From Auanema rhodensis (lineage: Eukaryota; Nematoda; Chromadorea; Rhabditida; Rhabditidae): DNA of 64,000 bases. The first letter of the stretch is position 1, and every line of letters begins with the position of its first letter. Positions 50,517 to 60,600 of the stretch are shown here, piece by piece. The notes under the pieces were generated by a model. The model did not search any database. It was not told where the DNA came from and saw nothing but the letters and a program-made list of their open reading frames with translations. The DNA is taken from the NCBI GenBank assembly GCA_964057225.1, contig OZ059899.1, positions 11,036,001-11,100,000 of the forward strand. Direction: 5' to 3'. Made by a program: the position numbers and the translations under genes.

Positions 50517-51109
50517 TACGAAAGTACGAAATAACAAAGCGCTGATTATAGGAAACGTGAATGAATGCAGATATTCTCAATTCCGATTCATTAACTAGAT
50601 CGTGGTCAGCATTTTACAACATTGATAAAATAGAAACTGAGAAAAAAACATCAACAAATGACACTATTAACTTGGTTTTTTGAACAGCTTTTTTATATTT
50701 CTTTTTTCACTATGAGAGAACTTATATTTATTGCTTTTTCAAAATTTTCCATTTTTAACATTATACATCTTGACTATCACACATTGAGAACAACAGTTGG
50801 CAATGTTGGTTGTCACGTCATATTTCATGCAGTTAGATTTTCAGACACATTAATACCTTTGACCATTCTTCTTATGAGTTTTGTAACGATAGATCGTAAT
50901 AGGAAATGAATTGGTATAATATGAAAAAATACAAGACATAGTCAACATTGATTTCCCCAAATAGTATCATGTTTGCTTGTTATTCAATTAGAACACTTAT
51001 TTTTTGATTGTTTTCTTCAAATATTCTTTTTTTTTCTTTAACAAAGTTATGACTGAGATCAAAATTTGAACTTACTTTTGAACAATTAAACAGAAATTTA
51101 AAAAATATT

Positions 51110-51183
51110 TGCCGCCAGCAGGGGTCGAACCTGCGACCTTGGGCTTATTAGACCCACGCTCTAACCGACTGAGCTATGGCGGC
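51110..51183 (-). tRNA. tRNA-Ile (AAT)
   Basis: Consensus sequence; 673-bp unit with a duplicated acgata in the spacer. Confidence 0.95.
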
Positions 51184-51782
51184 TACGAAAGTACGAAATA
51201 ACAAAGCGCTGATTATAGGAAACGTGAATGAATGCAGATATTCTCAATTCCGATTCATTAACTAGATCGTGGTCAGCATTTTACAACATTGATAAAATAG
51301 AAACTGAGAAAAAAACATCAACAAATGACACTATTAACTTGGTTTTTTGAACAGCATTTTTATATTTCTTTTTTCACTATGAGAGAACTTATATTTATTG
51401 CTTTTTCAAAATTTTCCATTTTTAACATTATACATCTTGACTATCACACATTGAGAACAACAGTTGGCAATATTGGTTGTCACGTCATATTTCATGCAGT
51501 TAGATTTTCAGACACATTAATACCTTTGACCATTCTTCTTATGAGTTTTGTAACGATAACGATAGATCGTAATAGGAAATGAATTGATATAATATGAAAA
51601 AATACAAGACATAGTCAACATTGATTTCCCCAAATAGTATCATGTTTGCTTGTTATTCAATTAGAACACTTATTTTTTGATTGTTTTCTTCAAATATTCT
51701 TTTTTTTTCTTTAACAAAGTTATGACTGAGATCAAAATTTGAACTTACTTTTGAACAATTAAACAGAAATTTAAAAAATATT

Positions 51783-51856
51783 TGCCGCCAGCAGGGGTCG
51801 AACCTGCGACCTTGGGCTTATTAGACCCACGCTCTAACCGACTGAGCTATGGCGGC
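51783..51856 (-). tRNA. tRNA-Ile (AAT)
   Basis: Consensus sequence; T6 terminator. Confidence 0.95.
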
Positions 51857-52449
51857 TACGAAAGTACGAAATAACAAGGCGCTGATTATAGGAAACGTGA
51901 ATGAATGCAGATATTCTCAATTCCGATTCATTAACTAGATCGTGGTCAGCATTTTACAACATTGATAAAATAGAAACTGAGAAAAAAACATCAACAAATG
52001 ACACTATTAACTTGGTTTTTTGAACAGCATTTTTATATTTCTTTTTTCACTCTGAGAGAACTTATATTCATTGATTTTTCAAAATTTTCCTTTTTTAACA
52101 TTATACATCTTGACTATCACACATTGAGAACAACAGTTGGCAATATTGGTTGTCACGTCATATTTCATGCAGTTAGATTTTCAGACACATTAATACCTTG
52201 GACCATTCTTCTTATGAGTTTTGTAACGATAGATCGTAATAGGAAATGAATTGCTATAATATGAAAAAATACAAGACATAGTCAACATTGATTTCTTCAA
52301 ATAGTATCATGTTTGCTTGTTATTCAATTAGAACACTTATTTTTTGATTGTTTTCTTGAAATATTCTTTTTTTTTCTTTAACAAAGTTATGACTGAGATC
52401 AAAATTTGAACTTACTTTTGAACAATTAAACAGAAATTTTAAAAATATT

Positions 52450-52523
52450 TGCCGCCAGCAGGGGTCGAACCTGCGACCTTGGGCTTATTAGACCCACGCT
52501 CTAACCGACTGAGCTATGGCGGC
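52450..52523 (-). tRNA. tRNA-Ile (AAT)
   Basis: Consensus body; T5 terminator; paralogue of the copy at 18014. Confidence 0.95.
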
Positions 52524-52859
52524 TACGAAAGTACGAAATAACAAAGCGCTGATTATAGGAAACGTGAATGAATGCAGATATTCTCAATTCCGATTCATTA
52601 ACTAGATCGTGGTCAGCATTTTACAACATTGATAAAATAGAAACTGAGAAAAAAACATCAACAAATGACACTATTAACTTGGTTTTTTTAACAGCTTTTT
52701 TATATTTCTTTTTTCACTATGAGAGAACTTATATTTATTGCTTTTTCAAAATTTTCCATTTTCAACATTATACATCTTGACTATCACACATTGAGAACAA
52801 AGTTGGCAATGTTGGTTGTCACGTCATATTTCATGAAAAACAGAAATTTAAAAAATATT

Positions 52860-52933
52860 TGCCGCCAGCAGGGGTCGAACCTGCGACCTTGGGCTTATTA
52901 GACCCACGCTCTAACCGACTGAGCTATGGCGGC
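52860..52933 (-). tRNA. tRNA-Ile (AAT)
   Basis: Consensus sequence; paralogue of 18424 without its wobble change. Confidence 0.95.
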
Positions 52934-53526
52934 TACGAAAGTACGAAATAACAAAGCGTTGATTATAGGAAACGTGAATGAATGCAGATATTCTCAATTC
53001 CGATTCATTAACTAGATCGTGGTCAGCATTTTACAACATTGATAAAATAGAGACTGAGAAAAAAACATCAACAAATGACACTATTAACTTGGTTTTTTTA
53101 ACAGCTTTTTTATATTTCTTTTTTCACTATGAGAGAACTAATATTTATTGCTTTTTCAAAATTTTCCATTTTTAACATTATACATCTTGACTATCACACA
53201 TTGAGAACAACAGTTGGCAATGTTGGTTGTCACGTCATATTTCATGCAGATAGATTTTCAGACACATTAATACCTTTGACCATTCTTCTTATGAGTTTTG
53301 TAACGATAGATCGTAATAGGAAATGAATTGCTATAATATGAAAAAATACAAGACATAGTCAACATTGATTTCCCCAAATAGTATCATGTTTGCTTGTTAT
53401 TCAATTAGAACACTTATTTTTTGATTGTTTTCTTGAAATATTCTTTTTTTTTCTTTAACAAAGTTATGACTGAGATCAAAATTTGAACTTACTTTTGAAC
53501 AATTAAACAGAAATTTAAAAAATATT

Positions 53527-53600
53527 TGCCGCCAGCAGGGGTCGAACCTGCGACCTTGGGCTTATTAGACCCACGCTCTAACCGACTGAGCTATGGCGGC
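53527..53600 (-). tRNA. tRNA-Ile (AAT)
   Basis: Consensus sequence; 410-bp unit. Confidence 0.95.
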
Positions 53601-53936
53601 TACGAAAGTACGAAATAACAAAGCGCTGATTATAGGAAACGTGAATGAATGCAGATATTCTCAATTCCGATTCATTAACTAGATCGTGGTCAGCATTTTA
53701 CAACATTGATAAAATAGAAACTGAGAAAAAAACATCAACAAATGACACTATTAACTTGGTTTTTTTAACAGCTTTTTTATATTTCTTTTTTCACTATGAG
53801 AGAACTTATATTTATTGCTTTTTCAAAATTTTCCATTTTCAACATTATACATCTTGACTATCACACATTGAGAACAAAGTTGGCAATGTTGGTTGTCACG
53901 TCATATTTCATGAAAAACAGAAATTTAAAAAATATT

Positions 53937-54010
53937 TGCCGCCAGCAGGGGTCGAACCTGCGACCTTGGGCTTATTAGACCCACGCTCTAACCGACTGAG
54001 CTATGGCGGC
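53937..54010 (-). tRNA. tRNA-Ile (AAT)
   Basis: Consensus sequence; solo LTR 71 bp from its 5' end. Confidence 0.95.
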
Positions 54011-54080
54011 TACGAAAGTACGAAATAACAAAGCGCTGATTATAGGAAACGTGAATGAATGCAGATATTCTCAATTCCGA

Positions 54081-54410
54081 TGTGGCGTTATACCGCAAGT
54101 GTATAGTATGGTTGGAAGTAAAACACAAAGCGAATATGTAGAAAAAGGTTTATTGATGAATTAACAAGACAAGCACGGAATAGAATCACTGACTGCGAAC
54201 GTGGAAAAATGTAAGACTGTCCTCCGTTGTTGGGCGGTCTTCTGAAATAAACTGTTACTTATGCCACATGTTAACACATATGTTATGCATATGTGTTTTG
54301 ATCTAGTTACAAAGGAAGGAGATAAAGAGAGAGAGAGAGAGAGAGAGAGGTATATATATATAGAGAGAGATAGAGATAACAAAAACAAAACCTACTCGCT
54401 TATCGCGACA
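54081..54410 (+). mobile_element. Solo LTR, array copy 4
   Basis: 330 bp; same site and TCCGA flanks as copy 1; short GA tract. Confidence 0.82.
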
Positions 54411-54938
54411 TCCGATTCATTAACTAGATCGTGGTCAGCATTTTACAACATTGATAAAATAGAAACTGAGAAAAAAACATCAACAAATGACACTATTAAC
54501 TTGGTTTTTTGAACAGCTTTTTTATATTTCTTTTTTCACTATGAGAGAACTTATATTAATTGCTTTTTCAAAATTTTATATTTTTAACATTATACATCTT
54601 GACTATCACACATTGAGAACAACAGTTGGCAATGTTGGTTGTCACGTCATATTTCATGCAGTTAGATTTTCAGACACATTAATACCTTTGACCATTCTTC
54701 TTATGAGTTTTGTAACGATAGATCGTAATAGGAAATGAATTGCTATAATATGAAAAAATACAAGACATAGTCAACATTGATTTCCGAAAATAGTATCATG
54801 TTTGCTTGTTATTCAATTAGAACATTTATTTTTTGATTGTTTTCTTGAAATATTCTTTTTTTTTCTTTAACAAAGTTATGACTGAGATCAAAATTTGAAC
54901 TTACTTTTGAACAATTAAACAGAAATATAAAAAATATT

Positions 54939-55012
54939 TGCGGCCAGCAGGGGTCGAACCTGCGACCTTGGGCTTATTAGACCCACGCTCTAACCGACTG
55001 AGCTATGGCGGC
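54939..55012 (-). tRNA. tRNA-Ile (AAT), C3-C70 mismatch copy
   Basis: Acceptor variant; solo LTR 71 bp from its 5' end. Confidence 0.87.
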
Positions 55013-55082
55013 TACGAAAGTACGAAATAACAAAGCGCTGATTATAGGAAACGTGAATGAATGCAGATATTCTCAATTCCGA

Positions 55083-55412
55083 TGTGGCGTTATACCGCAA
55101 GTGTATAGTATGGTTGGAAGTAAAACACAAAGCGAATATGTAGAAAAAGGTTTATTGATGAATTAACAAGACAAGCACGGAATAGAATCACTGACTGCGA
55201 ACGTGGAAAAATGTAAGACTGTCCTCCGTTGTTGGGCGGTCTTCTGAAATAAACTGTTACTTATGCCACATGTTAACACATATGTTATGCATATGTGTTT
55301 TGATCTAGTTACAAAGGAAGGAGATAAAGAGAGAGAGAGAGAGAGAGAGAGGTATATATATATAGAGAGAGATAGAGATAACAAAAACAAAACCTACTCG
55401 CTTATCGCGACA
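55083..55412 (+). mobile_element. Solo LTR, array copy 5
   Basis: 330 bp, 1002 bp after copy 4 and the same length, so the LTR-bearing unit was duplicated in tandem very recently. Confidence 0.82.
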
Positions 55413-55940
55413 TCCGATTCATTAACTAGATCGTGGTCAGCATTTTACAACATTGATAAAATAGAAACTGAGAAAAAAACATCAACAAATGACACTATTA
55501 ACTTGGTTTTTTGAACAGCTTTTTTATATTTCTTTTTTCACTATGAGAGAACTTATATTAATTGCTTTTTCAAAATTTTATATTTTTAACATTATACATC
55601 TTGACTATCACACATTGAGAACAACAGTTGGCAATGTTGGTTGTCACGTCATATTTCATGCAGTTAGATTTTCAGACACATTAATACCTTTGACCATTCT
55701 TCTTATGAGTTTTGTAACGATAGATCGTAATAGGAAATGAATTGCTATAATATGAAAAAATACAAGACATAGTCAACATTGATTTCCGAAAATAGTATCA
55801 TGTTTGCTTGTTATTCAATTAGAACATTTATTTTTTGATTGTTTTCTTGAAATATTCTTTTTTTTTCTTTAACAAAGTTATGACTGAGATCAAAATTTGA
55901 ACTTACTTTTGAACAATTAAACAGAAATATAAAAAATTTT

Positions 55941-56014
55941 TGCGGCCAGCAGGGGTCGAACCTGCGACCTTGGGCTTATTAGACCCACGCTCTAACCGAC
56001 TGAGCTATGGCGGC
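55941..56014 (-). tRNA. tRNA-Ile (AAT), C3-C70 mismatch copy
   Basis: Last tRNA of the window; acceptor variant; altered base in the 3' trailer. Confidence 0.87.
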
Positions 56015-56466
56015 TACGAAAGTACGAAATAACAAAGCGCTGATTATAGGAAACGTGAATGAATGCAGATATTCTCAATTCCGATTCATTAACTAGATCG
56101 TGGTCAGCATTTTACAACATTGATAAAATAGAAACTGAGAAAAAAACATCAACAAATGACACTATTAACTTGGTTTTTTGAACAGCTTTTTTATATTTCT
56201 TTTTTCACTATGAGAGAACTTATATTTATTGCTTTTTCAAAATTTTCCATTTTTAACATAATACATCTTGACTATCACACATTGAGAACAACAGTTGGCA
56301 ATGTTGGTTGTCACGTCATATTTCATGCAGTTAGATTTTCAGACACATTAATACCTTTGACCATTCTTCTTATGAGTTTTGTAACGATAGATCGTAATAG
56401 GAAATGAATTGGTATAATATGAAAAAATACAAGACATAGTCAACATTGATTTCCCCAAATAGTATC

Positions 56467-56640
56467 AGTAGAGAGCCGTGCAAAATTTACTAACCACGCC
56501 CCCAAACAGCTGTCAAAAACATACTTTTGGGGGGCGTCAGCTGCTAAAAACATACTTTTGGGGCGCGTCAGCTGTCAAAAACATATTTTTGAGCGTCAGC
56601 TGTTAAAATCATATTTTGGGATCATGGTTCATGGATTCTC
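56467..56640. repeat. Polinton terminal region with 31-bp CAGCTG repeats
   Basis: After about 40 bp of terminal sequence, four imperfect repeats start at 56507, 56538, 56569 and 56597 (31, 31 and 28 bp spacing). Each begins with the palindrome CAGCTG followed by an A-rich stretch, catact or catatt, then TTTTGGGG or a similar run. This is a likely part of the terminal inverted repeat, and the repeated palindromes could be binding sites for an element or host protein. The matching right end is outside the window. Confidence 0.7.
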
Positions 56641-57085
56641 CTTTTTTAAATTTAAAAATCATGATTTAAAGCATGATTTTTTTTTAAATCAAATTTAAAT
56701 ATGCTTTTAAATGTATGTATATATTTTTAATTATTTTTAAATATATTAAGTAAAAATAAAAATCTTAATTTTAAATATTTAAATTATATTTAAATTTTAT
56801 ATATATAAATTATATTTAAACTTTAAATATTTAAATTATATTTAAATTTTATATATATAAATTTTATTTAAACTTTAAATTTTATATATAAATTATATTT
56901 AAATATTTAAATATTTAAATATGTAAATTTGTTTTTTAAATTTTATTTATTTATTAAATTTATTAATAATGTTTGTTTACTTGATTTGTTTATTTTTTAT
57001 TGTATTGTGTTTGTATTGTTTTTATTTTAAAGAACAGTAAAATTTTTGCATGTATATCGTTTTGTTCACCGTACTTGTTATGGGT
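56641..57085. other. Very AT-rich Polinton segment
   Basis: Near-pure A/T sequence with repeated tatatttaaattttatatata blocks around 56770-56930. No ORF or recognisable signal. It probably belongs to the long terminal repeat. Confidence 0.6.
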
Positions 57086-57298
57086 AATTCAATGGAACAC
57101 ATATCGAAGGTTAATTCGATAAGAACGATATGAAATACAAAATTCAATGGAACACATATCGAAGGTTAATTCGATAAGAACGATATGAAATACAAAATTC
57201 AATGGAACACATATCGAAGGTTAATTCGATAAGAACGATATGAAATACCAAAATTTAATGGAACACATATCGAAAGTTAATTCGATAAGAACGACATT
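57086..57298. repeat. 55-bp tandem repeat with internal palindrome, four copies
   Basis: Copies start at 57086, 57141, 57196 and 57252. Each carries ATCGAA-6 nt-TTCGAT and further on CGATAT, so two overlapping dyads are repeated. Degenerate relatives appear near 57428 and 57480. Placed about 400 bp before the polymerase start, it may be a regulatory or replication-related array. Confidence 0.85.
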
Positions 57299-57690
57299 AA
57301 ATTATTAATTTTTGAAATTACAAATTGTTATTAATTATATTTATTCTAACAAGTAAAGGTTTCAAATTATAATAAAAGATTATTTTTAAACTTCATTTTA
57401 CTAATATAACAATACAATAACTAAATAGAGCACACATTGAAGGTAAATACAATAAGATTAACAAACAGTTGCGCTGACCTCAATGAAACGCATAAAGTTA
57501 ATTTAATAAGAACTAATAACAAAAATTAATCCGACGGGGACAATAAAAACAGATGTATTCAATAAGCTTATTTATTTTAAAGTTTATCGCAACTGCTAGT
57601 TTTGACAGCTGTACCCAAATCCATGTTACATAACAAATTACAATGCCAACAGCAATGTGTAGACTGATGTATTCATTATATCAAGGTACA
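57299..57690. other. Upstream region of the polymerase gene
   Basis: AT-rich, holding two decayed copies of the 55-bp repeat (near 57428 and 57480). It must contain the promoter, but no clear core element stands out. Confidence 0.5.
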
Positions 57691-60600
57691 ATGGCTGCTA
57701 ATAGGTTGTGTCTTTTTGATTATTTGTTTGTAAACTTTTTCTTTTTTTAGTTATAAACGTTTATGTGAAGAGCTAGGATTTGATTATGAAGAAATCAATC
57801 AGCTCAGGTAATTTAACAATATTTTGAATCTTTATATATATTTTGTTTTTTAGTAAACGTATAAAGTTTACCGAAGCTGGTGGGATCGAGCTCTGTGAGC
57901 CCACATCACCCACTTTTAACAGTGGGCCCTCATCATCAAGGGTTATTGAAGTAATAACCTTGGATGACAGTGATGAGTAAGCGATATTAAAAATTATAAC
58001 AATTAGTTTTTTCTTTTTAAGCGAATGGGATCCTGCTACCCCATCAACCAGTGGAGGACAAGTCGGATATGGAGCGGCATTCAACGATGTCTGTAAAATA
58101 GAGGTGCGATCTTTTATTTACATATCATTTCATAATATATCTTTTGAAACATGAAATTTTCTCTTGCTCCAATTGCATATTTTGAAAACATTTTGAAATT
58201 TATTTCTCTTTTTCAATTGCTCTCTCTCTCATCTTTACATTTCATCTCAATCTATATCTTTTTTCAAACAAATTGCAAGTATTTTGAAATTTACATATTC
58301 ATTCTTTTGAACAACATTCATTTTAAAATCTTTACATTTCATCTCACTATCTATCTATCTTTCCTCATCTATCTTTCTTTCAACCAATTTTGAATTCTTA
58401 CAAATTATAAATATTTCAAACATTTTGAACTAGTAAAATAATAAAACACAATCTTGACCTTTTCATTTATTTTTTAACATTAACAAATGTTTATAAAAGT
58501 TTTTTCAAAGTTGAAAAAAAAAAAAAAACTTTATATTTAAAAATCAAATGCCATTTATTTTTAAACATTAATAAAAATAATTTAAAGAAAAGTAAATTTA
58601 TAAAAAGTTATAAACAAAAATTATTTATATTTAAACTAAAAGCGTATAACCATTATAAAAAGTGTGTATTATAGTGGTCACACCGACGCATAAAACGAAC
58701 TGGTCGGTTCACCAACGTGGTCGTTAGATCGCTCACGTTCCCACATTTGGAAGCCATTGATGAGCCAATGCATGTTGTCATGCCGCGGCTATTTAATGAG
58801 TTTCTTGATCGGTGCCTTGCTGAAAGTGGTGTGCCAGATAAACAAAAAGCACTATTTTGTTTATCAATAGAGCACCCATCCTTTGAAAAGGGATCCATAT
58901 TTATGGATTTCCGTAGAAGGGAGCATTTGGATGGCGTTGCCATCATGAATGCCATCAGCAAGGTACAGCAATCAAAGCGAGAGGCTGTAATTAGCCAGGC
59001 AATGAACATTGAAATGTATGTGTTTGATGAGAGACCAGTGCAGCCAAGCCTGATGCCTGGTGAAGGTAGAGTTGGTTTCTATTTTGATGCCGAACTCAAG
59101 ATACCTGGCACAATTGAGAACACTGATACACATTGCCTGGCTAGAGCAGCAGTTGTGGGAATGTGGAGAGCCGATGAAGAGGCAGCAGAAGATGTTGTTG
59201 AGAAGCGGAGGATTCAAAATCTTCGTCGCAACTACATCTTGTTGCCAAATCAACCACATCATATCAATTTATTGAATAGGTGTGGTATTTCTGTACATTT
59301 ACCAAATTATAATTTGAACCATTTAAATATTATTGCAAGTTGTAATACAGACTATAAGTTTGTAGTATACGCTAGGCCACCTGGACAGCGTATGTACGCT
59401 ATTCAGCGTATCTTTAATGAAACGGCTAGCAAAGTGGTAACACTAGGCTACCGAAATAATCATTATGACTGTATTACAACTTGTAGTAGATCACAGATTT
59501 TTGATGGTATTATATGCCAACACTGTAAATTATCTTACAAAACAGTGTTGCATAGATGTAAAGCCAAGTGTAAGAAATGCCACACCTTAAAATGTAATTC
59601 GATGGAAAATGTGGTTGAGAGTAGCATAAGATGTGATAGTTGTAGAGTTTTGTTCAAAACTCGTCAATGCTTTGACAGGCATATTAGAAAAACATGTCGA
59701 ATGTTTAAGGTAATTTAAAAAATATATATAAAATTTTACAAGACTAAATTCAGACATGTGAAAACTGTGATCATTATCACAGAGTACGTGCTGATAGACC
59801 GCACAATTGCAATGAGAAATTTTGCAAAAAGTGTGGGCAAACAAAGCCTGAAGATCATTCTTGTTGTTGGGTACCACCTAACGACAAGAAGAAGGATCAG
59901 TTAAAAAAGAGGCAAGAAAAATACAAGGTTTGTATTTTACATCTTTACAAGTGTAATGCTTACTTGTTTAAGATTATATTCTATGACTTTGAAACGGTTG
60001 TGTTAAAAAACGGTACAAATGTTCATGAATATGCAGATGAACAATGGCCCAATATGGTTGTGTATAATAAATTTTGTGAAAGTTGTATAGATGCCAACTC
60101 ATGTGAAAAATGCACAACCAAGGAGGGCCATTTTGGGTACCAACAAGGTGATAGTGAATGGTCTGTAACAGATCGTTTCCTTGATTGGTTACTCAACTCT
60201 GTTGAGAATGATAATGCAATTTTGATTGCGCATAATGGTTCACGCTTTGACATACATTTCTTGGTGTCTAGGCTGATAAACCGTGGTATATATCCTGATC
60301 CAATTTTAAATGGGACCAAGATTATAAGCATGGTTGTCAAGCCTTTAAGAGGTCAAAAATTTAACCATTTATATTTTAAAGATAGTTATTTATTAGTGCC
60401 TTTACCCTTATCAGCGTTACCCAAGGCATTTGGTGTACCTGATATGAGTAAAGGACAGTTTCCTTACCTCTATAATCACCCAATAAATTATGGCAAAGTG
60501 TTGCCATCTTTACCACCAAAACAGTACTATTGTACTGCTAGAATGAAAGCAGAAGACCTAGCTTCATTCGATATTTGGTATGAAGAGCGTAATCAAAGAG

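Larger units (their letters stand above)
40017..56466. repeat. tRNA-Ile tandem array, block C
   Basis: 26 full tRNA copies after the disrupted one. Between 41307 and 46953 the order 667-667-667-411-411 repeats with a 2823-bp period, and a shortened 667-411-411 round follows. 411-bp units start at 43308, 43719, 46131, 46542, 47620 and 48031; 410-bp units start at 52450 and 53527. One unit (from 51110) is 673 bp through a 6-bp duplication near 51554. Two 1002-bp units carry solo LTRs (54081, 55083). The array is cut at 56466 by a Polinton. Confidence 0.96.

Noticed and set aside
54161-54388. Minus-strand ORF across the solo LTR rich in Ser-Leu repeats
   Set aside because: It is translation of the GA/TA microsatellite and varies with tract length.
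57773-58084. 103-codon minus-strand ORF over polymerase exons 2-4
   Set aside because: The plus strand gives phased exons with good splice sites; the minus-strand frame is antisense to them.
58151-58393. 80-codon ORF in the long polymerase intron
   Set aside because: Phe/Leu/Ile-rich translation of AT-rich intron; no homology and it lies between well-supported splice sites.
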